A DNA stretch of 64,000 nt from Acidobacteriota bacterium (GTDB lineage Bacteria; Acidobacteriota; Blastocatellia; Pyrinomonadales; Pyrinomonadaceae): positions 248,001 through 312,000 of the forward strand of contig JADJBB010000004.1 of assembly GCA_016703965.1 (NCBI GenBank). Direction: 5' to 3'. This document shows positions 15,585 to 23,845 of the stretch, one piece after another. The first letter of the stretch is position 1; the number at the start of each line of letters is the position of its first letter. The notes under the pieces are model-generated. The model worked only from the letters and a program-made list of their open reading frames with translations. It searched no databases and had not been told where the DNA came from. The position numbers and the translations under genes were made by a program.

Positions 15585-17996
15585 ATGGACACATTCTTTA
15601 CACAGACAGGAACAGCGGCGACCCGCCAGGAAGACAACGCAGCACAGACCTCGATGCAGGTACGCAAGCGAAATGGCAATCTCGAACCGGTAGATATCAA
15701 TAAGATCGTACGCGCGATAACCCGCTGCTGCGTAAATCTGCCGTCGGTTGACAGCCTTCGCATTGCGACTAAAACCATCAGTGGCCTATATGACGGAGCA
15801 ACGACCAAGGAACTCGACAAACTTTCGATCCAGACCGCGGCGAGCCTCATATTTGAAGAGCCCGAGTATTCCAAACTCGGGGCGCGCCTTCTTAATCAAT
15901 ATATCGAAAAGGAAGTTCGCAATCAGGAGATCCACTCGTTCTCACAATCGATCGCCTTTGGCGTAAAAGAAGGGTTGATCGGCGAGCGTGTTGCTCAGTT
16001 CGTCGTAGACAACAGCCGCAAACTGAATGACGCGATCGACAATACACGAAACGACCTGTTTGAGTTCTTCGGCCTTCGTACATTATATGACCGCTATCTG
16101 CTGAAGAATCCGGAAACCCGCGATGTGATCGAAACACCGCAGTTCTTCTGGATGCGTGTCGCCTGCGGCCTTTCCGAAAGTCCGTACGAAGCTATCAGCC
16201 TGTATCACCTTTTCTCGTCGCTCGAATACGTTCCGTCGACACCGACCTTGTTCAACTCGGGTACACAGCACGAACAGCTTTCGAGCTGCTTCCTGCTCGA
16301 TTCGCCACAGGATACGCTCGATAGCATCTACAAAAAATATTCCGACGTCGCGATGCTGTCTAAATTCTCGGGCGGCATCGGCATAGCGTATCACCGTGTG
16401 CGTTCACGCGGCTCGCTGATCCGTGGAACCAATGGCCATTCGAATGGCATCGTCCCGTGGCTCAAGACACTGGATTCCAGCGTTTCGGCCGTAAATCAGG
16501 GCGGCAAACGCAAAGGTGCGTGCTGCGTCTATCTCGAAACCTGGCATGCTGACATAGACGATTTTCTCGAACTGCGCGACAACACCGGCGATGACGCCAG
16601 CCGCACGCACAACCTGAATCTCGCGAACTGGATCCCGGACCTGTTCATGAAGCGCGTTCAGGCTGACGGCCAGTGGTCGCTGTTTGACCCTAAGGTCGTG
16701 CCTCACTTCCCTGACCTGTTCGGCGAAGAGTTTGAAGCCGCTTATGTTAAAGCCGAGGAAGAAGGCCTATTCATGCGTCAGATCAACGCCCGCGATCTTT
16801 ATGCAAAGATGATGCGGACGATGGCGCAGACCGGCAATGGCTGGATGACTTTCAAAGATTCGTCGAATCGCAAATCGAATCAAACTGCACGTCCCGAGAA
16901 CGTTGTTCACCTTTCAAATCTCTGTACGGAAATCATCGAGGTTACGAGTGACGACGAAACCGCCGTCTGCAACCTCGGTTCGATCAACGTGGCTCGTTAT
17001 GTAAAGGACGGCCAGGTCGATTACGACAAGATCCGCCGCAACGTCCGCCTTGCGGTTCGTCAACTGGATAAGGTCATTGATCTGAATTACTACGCTATCC
17101 CCAGCACTTCGCAGTCCAACAACCGCTGGCGCAATATCGGCCTCGGTGTGATGGGATTGCAAGATGTTTTCTTCCAGCTTCGCCTGCCATTCGACTGCGA
17201 AGAGGCTCGCAAGATCTCGGCGAAAATTCAGGAAGAGATCTACTTTGCAGCACTCGACGCTTCGTCGGATCTCGCGGTCGAACGCGGCGTTCACCCGGCG
17301 TTCCTCGACACGCGTGCGGCACAGGGCGATCTGCAGTTCGATTTCTGGGGCGTAACGCCGGACGACATGCCGCGTTGGGATGCTCTGCGTGAAAAGATCA
17401 AGGCGACCGGACTGCGTAATTCACTGATGATCGCCATCGCCCCGACCGCCACGATCGCCTCGATAGCCGGCTGTTACGAGTGCATCGAACCGCAGGTCTC
17501 GAACCTTTTCAAACGCGAAACCCTCTCGGGCGATTTTGTCCAGATCAACAAATACCTCGTCCAGGAACTCAAAGCTCTGGGTCTTTGGAACGAAGAGATC
17601 CGCACAAAGATCAAGCTCAGCGAAGGCTCGGTACAGGACATCGCCGAATTCAACGACGAACTCAAAGCTATCTACCGCACCGCCTGGGAGATCCCAATGC
17701 GTTCCCTCATCGACATGCAGGCCGACCGCGGAGCGTTTATCGACCAATCGGCTTCCTTGAACCTTTTCATGGAAAGCCCGAATATCGGCAAGCTTTCGTC
17801 GATGTATATGTACGCTTGGCAAAAGGGTTTGAAGACGACCTATTATCTTCGCTCACGCCCAGCTACGCGGATTGCACAGGTCGCCGCCGCTGATAATATC
17901 GCATCTGTTATCGAAGAGCCTAAAAAAGTCTATACGGATGAGGAAGCGTTGGTCTGCTCGCTGGAGAATCCCGAAGCGTGCGAGGCGTGCCAGTAA
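15585..17996 (+). CDS. nrdA: Class I ribonucleoside-diphosphate reductase, alpha subunit
   Basis: An 803-residue alpha subunit. An N-terminal ATP-cone (QVRKRNGNLEPVDINKIVRAI) implies allosteric activity control. Catalytic elements: PSTPTLFNSGT and the active-site cysteine in QLSSCFLL, the NLCTEI cysteine/glutamate (radical site), and MIAIAPTATIASIAGCYECIEP. The C-terminal tail ends ENPEACEACQ, the redox-shuttling CxxC. It reduces ribonucleotides to deoxyribonucleotides with NrdB. Unusually, two short ORFs and a terminator separate it from nrdB. Expression is probably controlled by the NrdR-like boxes upstream. Confidence 0.97.
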   Translation: MDTFFTQTGTAATRQEDNAAQTSMQVRKRNGNLEPVDINKIVRAITRCCVNLPSVDSLRIATKTISGLYDGATTKELDKLSIQTAASLIFEEPEYSKLGARLLNQYIEKEVRNQEIHSFSQSIAFGVKEGLIGERVAQFVVDNSRKLNDAIDNTRNDLFEFFGLRTLYDRYLLKNPETRDVIETPQFFWMRVACGLSESPYEAISLYHLFSSLEYVPSTPTLFNSGTQHEQLSSCFLLDSPQDTLDSIYKKYSDVAMLSKFSGGIGIAYHRVRSRGSLIRGTNGHSNGIVPWLKTLDSSVSAVNQGGKRKGACCVYLETWHADIDDFLELRDNTGDDASRTHNLNLANWIPDLFMKRVQADGQWSLFDPKVVPHFPDLFGEEFEAAYVKAEEEGLFMRQINARDLYAKMMRTMAQTGNGWMTFKDSSNRKSNQTARPENVVHLSNLCTEIIEVTSDDETAVCNLGSINVARYVKDGQVDYDKIRRNVRLAVRQLDKVIDLNYYAIPSTSQSNNRWRNIGLGVMGLQDVFFQLRLPFDCEEARKISAKIQEEIYFAALDASSDLAVERGVHPAFLDTRAAQGDLQFDFWGVTPDDMPRWDALREKIKATGLRNSLMIAIAPTATIASIAGCYECIEPQVSNLFKRETLSGDFVQINKYLVQELKALGLWNEEIRTKIKLSEGSVQDIAEFNDELKAIYRTAWEIPMRSLIDMQADRGAFIDQSASLNLFMESPNIGKLSSMYMYAWQKGLKTTYYLRSRPATRIAQVAAADNIASVIEEPKKVYTDEEALVCSLENPEACEACQ

Positions 17997-18109
17997 GACG
18001 GCCGGTTTAAAAGATTCTCGAAGTTCAGCTTCGAGTCAGAAATAGAAAAGAGCCTTCCCGACTACTTGGCAGCGGTAGGAAGACTCTTAGGTTTACTCCA
18101 AATTTCCGT

Positions 18110-18169
18110 GGAAACGTGGAGGTTAGCTCATCGGGCATTTATTGTGCCTGACGAGCCGATAGCGTTTCC
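18110..18169 (+). promoter_or_regulatory. Structured leader hairpin upstream of the 48-residue ORF
   Basis: Outer arms GGAAACG (18110-18116) and CGTTTCC (18163-18169) enclose a strong hairpin: GCTCATCGGGCA pairs with TGCCTGACGAGC across TTTATTG. The helix ends about 12 bases before the AAGGAGGT of the small ORF, where it could modulate initiation. A weaker hairpin (GAGCCTTCC with GGAAGACTC) lies at about 18050-18087, after nrdA. The structure is seen; any regulatory role is inference. Confidence 0.55.
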
Positions 18170-18196
18170 CCATATTTTCATAAGGAGGTACGCTAA

Positions 18197-18343
18197 ATGT
18201 CTACGACAACAGACGAGTTTGAGATTATCTATGTCGCCAGCTACTGGCATAAATGGGCTAAGAAACGCATTTATGCTCGTTCGTTTGGTATCAAAGCTTT
18301 TCCAATTCGCGTTCGCACAAGAAAGCGAAAAGAAAAAGCCTAA
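18197..18343 (+). CDS. Small basic protein (48 aa) between nrdA and nrdB
   Basis: The short ORF has an excellent Shine-Dalgarno site (TAAGGAGGT, 6 bases before ATG), the best in the window. It starts MSTTTDEFEIIYVASYWHKW and ends in a strongly basic tail (RVRTRKRKEKA). There is no signal peptide; aromatic residues cluster in the middle, with about 13 basic residues overall. I do not recognise a family. The position after nrdA and before a second small ORF suggests a bicistronic small-protein unit read with nrdA or from its own promoter. The basic tail suggests nucleic-acid or ribosome contact, but that is only inference. Confidence 0.62.
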   Translation: MSTTTDEFEIIYVASYWHKWAKKRIYARSFGIKAFPIRVRTRKRKEKA

Positions 18344-18495
18344 TCCACAATAGCGGTTCAGTTCAAAGATCTTCTTAAAAGGGCCGGAATATCGAACCAA
18401 CTGAAAATCTAATAGAGCTTAATGACAAATGAAACTCTATCATAAAAACGCCATTTCGCAAATCTAGGCCCTCTCAAATTTACAAGGAGTAAATT

Positions 18496-18654
18496 ATGCC
18501 CAAAAAAAGTAATGAACAGACTTCATCGCGGGTCGCATCGAAGGCCAGTGCTTTATTGCGGAATCCGCGGACGCCCGCTAACGTTAAGAGCGTAGCGGCA
18601 TCCGCTCTAACTCAGAGCCCGAACAAATCGGGCGGCAAGCGAAAAGGTAAATAG
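18496..18654 (+). CDS. Small basic Ser/Ala/Lys-rich protein (52 aa)
   Basis: Preceded by ACAAGGAGTAAATT-ATG, a good Shine-Dalgarno site with 7 bases of spacing. The product starts MPKKSNEQTSSRVASKASAL, continues with LLRNPRTPANVKSVAASALTQ, and ends in GGKRKGK. From memory it resembles a widespread group of 50-65-residue proteins with the pattern SxxVAxxASxxL...KSxAASALxQ, whose function is unknown to me. A strong rho-independent terminator follows 21 bases later, indicating a real transcript end. Confidence 0.68.
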   Translation: MPKKSNEQTSSRVASKASALLRNPRTPANVKSVAASALTQSPNKSGGKRKGK

Positions 18655-18675
18655 AAACTACCTGCATTCTTTAAC

Positions 18676-18709
18676 GACGGTCCCGACAATGTTGGGGCCG
18701 TCTTTTTTT
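18676..18709 (+). terminator. Rho-independent terminator after the small ORFs
   Basis: GACGGTCCC pairs with GGGGCCGTC across a short loop, followed by seven T residues. This separates the nrdA transcript from nrdB, so nrdB needs its own promoter. Confidence 0.9.
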
Positions 18710-19019
18710 GATAAAAATCTCCTTTATCTGCATCGACTTAGTGAAATTCCACGAACACAAGACAAGAGACGTTGTCCACAATCAACCACTACCGCTTGGT
18801 ATTTGTCCTGTCAGAGGATACAATATCGTCCATTCTGTAGTGGTAATCGTTTTCATTCGTTCTTTGTTATTTACTAAAGAAACATCTTTTATAGTTGACG
18901 ATTCGCACGTTTCGTCAAATGTAAATTAAAGTGCGGCTCGTGGCGATTTTTAACGCGGCGTGGGCGATTTAAAACGACTCTATTTGCGTATTCATACGAA
19001 TTTCAGGAGATTCAAAATC
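18710..19019. other. Region upstream of nrdB
   Basis: Low-GC spacer. An open frame of 73 codons (18708-18929) lacks a ribosome-binding site and resembles no protein, so I do not call it. A candidate -10 (TATAGT near 18889) exists but no well-spaced -35, and no convincing NrdR box was found. Confidence 0.5.
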
Positions 19020-20018
19020 ATGTTGCTCGATAATGGCTTTAACCTAACTCTTCGTCCAATGAAGTACCCGCAGTTTTACGAGATGTACAAAAATGCGATC
19101 AAAAACACTTGGACAGTAGAAGAGGTTGATTTCTCGACCGACGTAAACGATCTCCGCAACAAGATGTCTGCTTCAGAGCGTCATATGATAAACCGCCTTG
19201 TCGCTTTTTTTGCGACAGGAGACTGTATCGTTTCTAACAATCTCGTTCTCAATCTCTACAAGCACATCAATTCGCCCGAGGCGAGGATGTATCTGTCGCG
19301 GCAGCTTTTTGAGGAAGCGGTCCACGTTCAGTTTTACCTGACGCTGCTCGACACCTACATTCCGGACCACCACGAACGCGAGCAAGCTTTCGCCGCCGTC
19401 AACAATATTCCGTCGATCCATAAAAAGGCCGAGTTTTGCTTCAAATGGATCGATTCGATCCAGAATCTGCACGCTCTCGAAACCAAGGAAGACCGCAGAC
19501 AGTTCCTGCTCAATCTGATCTGCTTTGCGACCTGTATCGAAGGCCTGTTTTTCTTTGCCGCATTTGCATACGTCTATTTTCTCCGTTCTAAAGGCTTGCT
19601 CCACGGCCTCGCGGCGGGAACGAACTGGGTTTTCCGCGACGAATCCGCCCACATGGCTTTTGCCCTCGACGTGATCGGCGAAGTCCGCAAAGAAGAGCCA
19701 GATCTATTCGACGAATCGCTCAACCGCCAGATCGTCCAGATGATCGACGAAGCGGTCGATTGCGAAATGCAGTTCGCCGAAGACGTCCTCGGCCTCGGCG
19801 TCTCGGGCCTCTCGATCGCAAATATGCGGCAGTATCTCGAATACATCGCCGACCAGCGTTTCGTCATGCTCGGCCTGCCAAAGGTCTACGGAGCGAAAAA
19901 TCCGTTCGACTTCATGGACCTACAGGACGTCCAGGAACTAGCCAACTTCTTCGAACGCCGCGTTTCCGCATATCAGGTCGCGGTCGCGGGCGAAGTCAGT
20001 TTTGGGGAATCGTTCTAG
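19020..20018 (+). CDS. nrdB: Class I ribonucleoside-diphosphate reductase, beta subunit
   Basis: A 332-residue R2 subunit. Diiron ligands are visible in order: Asp in FFATGD, then Glu and His in FEEAVHVQFY, where the tyrosine 4 residues after the histidine is the canonical radical tyrosine (so a tyrosyl-radical type, not the Phe variant). Later come the glutamate in CIEGLFFFAAF and RDESAHMAF with the last Glu and His. It supplies the stable radical to NrdA. The ATG at 19020 with AGGAG upstream is chosen; the in-frame GTG at 18960 adds an unconserved leader. It ends in a terminator. Confidence 0.96.
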   Translation: MLLDNGFNLTLRPMKYPQFYEMYKNAIKNTWTVEEVDFSTDVNDLRNKMSASERHMINRLVAFFATGDCIVSNNLVLNLYKHINSPEARMYLSRQLFEEAVHVQFYLTLLDTYIPDHHEREQAFAAVNNIPSIHKKAEFCFKWIDSIQNLHALETKEDRRQFLLNLICFATCIEGLFFFAAFAYVYFLRSKGLLHGLAAGTNWVFRDESAHMAFALDVIGEVRKEEPDLFDESLNRQIVQMIDEAVDCEMQFAEDVLGLGVSGLSIANMRQYLEYIADQRFVMLGLPKVYGAKNPFDFMDLQDVQELANFFERRVSAYQVAVAGEVSFGESF

Positions 20019-20047
20019 CAGCGAGAGCTAAATAAGGTGAAGCAGGT

Positions 20048-20080
20048 AAAAAACTCGGGCGAGGATAGTCCGAGTTTTTT
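20048..20080 (+). terminator. Rho-independent terminator after nrdB
   Basis: AAAAACTCGG pairs with CCGAGTTTTTT around the loop GCGAGGATAGT. The A-rich left side makes it potentially bidirectional. Confidence 0.9.
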
Positions 20081-20494
20081 GCTCTCAGTCTGGTGAAAAT
20101 ATTCTGGGCTCATCTACTTTTTGGACGTTCACTTTCGGTAAGATCACTTTTGGCTCAACTTTACCAAAAAGTCCTAATAAAAAAGTGTGAATCGATTCAC
20201 ACTTTTGACTTGGTCTAGCTCAGAATGCCTATAAACAGGGCATTCTGAGCGATTCACATGCCGCTCTGCGAGCCAGAATCACCCCCTCAATTGGTAGAGG
20301 AAAATAACCTGTTTCCACCCATTGACCGACAGATTGGTAGAGTTATTCTTGCGATTGGTCAAACGTTATATATGCTCAAGAATCGTCGGTTTTGTTGGCG
20401 AGAATGTGGGATTTTTGTGGAAATCGGACTTTTTGAGATGGGTGCGGCGATGGGTTAGAGATGGGATATCATGATGGCGTAGGTGATGAATCTG
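20081..20494. other. 414-base spacer with palindrome, hairpin and TTGGTAGAG repeats
   Basis: No convincing gene; a 66-codon frame at 20258-20458 has no ribosome-binding site and no similarity. It contains the GTGTGAATCGATTCACAC palindrome (described separately), a 12-bp hairpin GCTCAGAATGCC...GGCATTCTGAGC (20218-20250), the word TTGGTAGAG at 20291 and 20334, and its inverted relative CTTTACCAA at 20159. A possible promoter is TTGACT (20205) with TATAAA (20230), spacer 19. Confidence 0.65.
20181..20206. promoter_or_regulatory. Perfect 26-bp palindrome, operator candidate (copy 1)
   Basis: The perfectly symmetric core GTGTGAATCGATTCACAC is flanked by AAAA and TTTT. Symmetry around a central CG is typical of LacI-family operators. 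A possible -35 (TTGACT, 20205-20210) overlaps its right end. The same core occurs at 63795-63812. No LacI-family regulator is encoded in the window. Confidence 0.7.
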
Positions 20495-23101
20495 ATGGAC
20501 GCGAGCCGATGGCAAAAGGTCAAATCGCTGCTTGAGGTGGCAATCGACACCCCGGCTGAACAGCGCGAGGTTTTTCTCGCTCGTTCGTGCGCAGGCGACC
20601 AGAGCCTCATCGATGAGGTGAACGAACTGCTGCGGTTCGAAACCGATGGCACCGACCCGCTCGAAGATATCGCATTTTCATCGCTCCCGAATGAACGAAC
20701 GTCGCGGATCGGCACAGAAATTGGGCGCTACCGGATCATTGATGAGATCGGAGCCGGCGGAATGGGAGCCGTATTCCTGGCGGAGCGCTCGGATGGTGAG
20801 TTTGAACAGCGTGTTGCGATCAAGATCATCAACAGTGCGGTCGGTTCGGCTGAGCTGCTGCGTCGATTTCGCAACGAACGCCAGATCCTTGCCACGCTTG
20901 ACCATCCAAACATCGCCCATCTTATCGACGGCGGAACGACCGGCGACGGCCAGCCTTACCTCGTGATGGAATACATCGAGGGCGCGTCGATCATCGAATT
21001 CGCAAACGCAAAGAACCTATCGATCGACGAACGCCTCGACCTGTTTCGCGAGGTCTGCTCAGCGGTTTCGTTCGCCCATCAAAAGCTTGTCATTCACCGC
21101 GATCTCAAACCGTCGAATGTTTTTGTTACGAGCGACTGCACGGTAAAGCTCCTCGATTTCGGCATCGCAAAGCTCTTAAAATCCGACGGCGGCAACGAAA
21201 CGCGGACGCAGGCGTTTGCCTTCACACCGGAATACGCCTCGCCCGAGCAGGTTCGCGGTGAGCCGCTTTCGACCGCGACGGATATCTACTCACTTGGGGT
21301 TATCCTTTTCGAACTCCTGACTGGCTCGCGGCCCTTCGAGCTGAATGATAAAAACATCGCGGAAATGATCCGGACATTGACCGAATCCGCTCCGCCAACG
21401 CCGTCGGCGGTTACGGGACGGGGAAGTTCGGACGTCGTCCTGAACAAGGGCCCGCGTTTAAAAGGCGACCTCGACAGTATCGTTTTGATGGCTCTCAGAA
21501 AAGAGCCATCGCGGCGATATCTCTCCGTCGAACAGTTCAGCGAAGACATCCGGCGACATTTCAAGCGCCTTCCGGTTTCGGCGACGAAAGATACGTGGAA
21601 TTACCGCACAGGGAAATTCGTCCGGCGGCATAAGGTTGGCGTTGTCGCGGCGGTTATCATTCTGATCACGCTCATGGGAGGCCTTGCGGCGACGATGTAT
21701 CAGGCACGCATCGCGAGCGTCGAGCGGGCTAAGGCCGAGCGTAGATTTAATGACGTTCGGCAGTTCGCAAATTCCTTCATGTTCGAGATCAACGAACAGA
21801 TCATGAGCAGCCCGATCAAGGCCCGCGAGCTGCTCGTGCAGCGGGCGATCGAATACCTCGACAGGCTAGCCGCCGAATCTTCCGACGACACCGAACTCGA
21901 AAGCGAACTCGCCACCGCCTACGAAAAGATCGGCGACGTGCAGTCGGAGCTTTTCAAGCCTTCGTCCGGCAAAACCTCGGAAGCACTGACGAGCCATCAG
22001 AAGGCTCTTGGGCTTAGAGAAAATCTATTCAGATCCGATCCCTCAACAGCAAGAGCGATCGCGGTTAGCGACAGCCGCATGAAGATCGGCGACATCCTGG
22101 TCGCGATCGGACGGCTCGCCGAAGCGCGAGAGAACTACTCTAAAGGCAATGAGTTGCTTGCATCTCAAGCCGCCTCATCGAACAGCGAATTTCGCCATCA
22201 GCAAGCCCGTTTGCTGGCACGGCTCGGCCAAACCTCGGTTCGCAGCGGAGCCCTGAGCGAAGCACTTCGTTACTACGAAGATTCGCTCGCTCTATATCGC
22301 GTCTTAATGGCGGAAAACCCGGAAAATACGAAGTACCGCCGCAATTTCGGCATCATTTCATCGTTCCGCGGCTTCGTTAACATAGAAACGGGCCAAACCG
22401 CTGAGGGCTTGAAAGACTACGGAACGCTGCTCGCGATCGAACGCGAAATACTGGCTAAAGACGAAAGCGATAACGTCTCTCGCGGCGTCGTTAGCGGAGC
22501 CCTCGTCTGGTACGCCGTGGCGCTGAGCGAGGACGGGCAGATCGCGGAATCCATCAAGCACTTCAGCGAAGGCATCAAGATGCAGGAAGCGATCCTCGCC
22601 GCCGATCCTGGGAACCTCGGCGAGGAATACGGCCTTGCCGATTGCCGTTTGGAATTTGGCAAAGCGATGGTCAGAAATCGTCTGTTTCGTGAATCGATCG
22701 ACCCGCTCGAAAAAGCCCTCGTGGGTTATCGAAAGGTCTCCGAACAGGACAGACAAAACCTGATGAACCGCCACCGCATCGCCAACGCCCAGCGATTTCT
22801 GGCCGACGCCCTATTTCAGACCGGCAGCAAGCCTAAAGCTCGAGAGCATTACGAGCATGCCCACGCGGCTTTTAAAGAGCTGACAGCCTCAGACCCCGAA
22901 AATGTTGATTGGCAACAAGACCTTGCAATGAGTTACCAGCGCCTCGGCGAAGCCGCCCTCGACAACCGCGATCGAATTGCCGCTCGCATTCAGTTTGAGA
23001 CTGCCTTACCAATATTCGAAAATCTCGCGGCAAGATCGCCTGACAATATCAAACGTCGAAACGAACTCGCCACAATTCGGTCTCTGGTCGCAGAGATGTA
23101 A
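20495..23101 (+). CDS. Serine/threonine protein kinase with TPR repeats
   Basis: An 868-residue transmembrane kinase. It begins MDASRWQKVKSLLEVAI, the helical N-terminus common in acidobacterial kinases. The kinase domain (about residues 75-350) has IGAGGMGAVFLAE, the VAIK lysine, HRDLKPSNV, DFGIAK and a PEYASPEQ activation segment, so it is Hanks-type and should be active. A single membrane span (VGVVAAVIILITLMGGLAAT, near residue 385) follows, then tetratricopeptide-like repeats to the end, probably periplasmic. The ATG at 20495 with AGGTGA upstream is preferred over GTG 20483 and ATG 20486. The target is unknown. Confidence 0.93.
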   Translation: MDASRWQKVKSLLEVAIDTPAEQREVFLARSCAGDQSLIDEVNELLRFETDGTDPLEDIAFSSLPNERTSRIGTEIGRYRIIDEIGAGGMGAVFLAERSDGEFEQRVAIKIINSAVGSAELLRRFRNERQILATLDHPNIAHLIDGGTTGDGQPYLVMEYIEGASIIEFANAKNLSIDERLDLFREVCSAVSFAHQKLVIHRDLKPSNVFVTSDCTVKLLDFGIAKLLKSDGGNETRTQAFAFTPEYASPEQVRGEPLSTATDIYSLGVILFELLTGSRPFELNDKNIAEMIRTLTESAPPTPSAVTGRGSSDVVLNKGPRLKGDLDSIVLMALRKEPSRRYLSVEQFSEDIRRHFKRLPVSATKDTWNYRTGKFVRRHKVGVVAAVIILITLMGGLAATMYQARIASVERAKAERRFNDVRQFANSFMFEINEQIMSSPIKARELLVQRAIEYLDRLAAESSDDTELESELATAYEKIGDVQSELFKPSSGKTSEALTSHQKALGLRENLFRSDPSTARAIAVSDSRMKIGDILVAIGRLAEARENYSKGNELLASQAASSNSEFRHQQARLLARLGQTSVRSGALSEALRYYEDSLALYRVLMAENPENTKYRRNFGIISSFRGFVNIETGQTAEGLKDYGTLLAIEREILAKDESDNVSRGVVSGALVWYAVALSEDGQIAESIKHFSEGIKMQEAILAADPGNLGEEYGLADCRLEFGKAMVRNRLFRESIDPLEKALVGYRKVSEQDRQNLMNRHRIANAQRFLADALFQTGSKPKAREHYEHAHAAFKELTASDPENVDWQQDLAMSYQRLGEAALDNRDRIAARIQFETALPIFENLAARSPDNIKRRNELATIRSLVAEM

Positions 23102-23102
23102 T

Positions 23103-23207
23103 TTACCAGCCCGAATTGATCTGCGTCGGCACCTTGCGATCCTGCCCGATCGCCGCGGTTTGTGAAAAGCAAACAAAAGAGATAAACAAAAATAGATTCT
23201 TGGCCAT
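23103..23207 (-). other. 34-codon secreted-peptide-like ORF, probably a gene remnant
   Basis: The minus strand reads MAKNLFLFISFVCFSQTAAIG, a convincing signal peptide, followed by only 14 more residues (ending INSGW) before a stop. There is no good ribosome-binding site. It may be the 5' end of a decayed secreted-protein gene or a tiny peptide gene. Confidence 0.25.
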
Positions 23208-23314
23208 TTTTATTTAGTTCGATCCATACGGATCCGTCTCCATCTTTTGAATTTTCCTCATTAAAGCAGTTCGTGCACCGAGTTGGCAACTTTTTGGGCG
23301 GCCGTTCAGCCTGT

Positions 23315-23659
23315 TCAGAAGCTTCTCCATACAGTCAGAAGTGTCGCGGTGTGAAAAGCGGCGATCAAAAGATTGCTTATAACAACGGGGTTTTTGAAGG
23401 TTCTAACGGTAAATGGCGTGGTAATTTTATATACGATCTGCACGAATAATAACGCCGAGGCTGCTTCCGGTCTTGAGACGATCAAGAGTAGGGAAGACGC
23501 TAGAAGGATCGAAATGTATATCGACAGTAGAATGCTTCGAGCAGGCGTGTGATCGCCGTAACTCTGGCGGACCCATGCTGCGTTCGTTAAAAGCCCCGCA
23601 CAGACCGGGATGAGTACTGCAATGTTGAGAACTAATGAAAGGACGATCATTATCGGCAT
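23315..23659 (-). CDS. Small integral membrane protein, unknown function
   Basis: A 114-residue very hydrophobic protein with four likely membrane spans (IVLSLVLNIAVLIPVCAGLL; ILLSIYISILLASSLLLIV; ASALLFVQIVYKITTPF; VISNLLIAAFHTATLLTVW). The loop WVRQSYGDHTPARS is charged. There are no recognisable catalytic motifs. I do not recognise a named family. Start at 23659 (MPIMIV) or four codons later. It is isolated, facing the downstream end of the kinase gene. Confidence 0.65.
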   Translation of the reverse strand: MPIMIVLSLVLNIAVLIPVCAGLLTNAAWVRQSYGDHTPARSILLSIYISILLASSLLLIVSRPEAASALLFVQIVYKITTPFTVRTFKNPVVISNLLIAAFHTATLLTVWRSF

Positions 23660-23845
23660 AGTTTCCTCGATACTGGAAATTAATCTAACCTATATTGCAT
23701 ACTTTTTGTTCGCTGTTAACTTCGAAAACAGAGCTCGAACAGATTCATTTAGACCGCTAAAGACCGACAGTAAAAATGCATGACAGGCCCGGAATGCGGT
23801 ATTATTTCCTTTAAATACTTGCAGCAATTCGCGGGCAATTTAATC

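Noticed and set aside
18066..18353. A 95-codon frame overlapping the 48-aa small ORF
   Set aside because: It lies out of frame with the ORF that has the strong Shine-Dalgarno site and has no start signal of its own.
20258..20458. A 66-codon ORF before the kinase gene
   Set aside because: No ribosome-binding site and no recognisable protein; it lies in a repeat- and operator-rich spacer.
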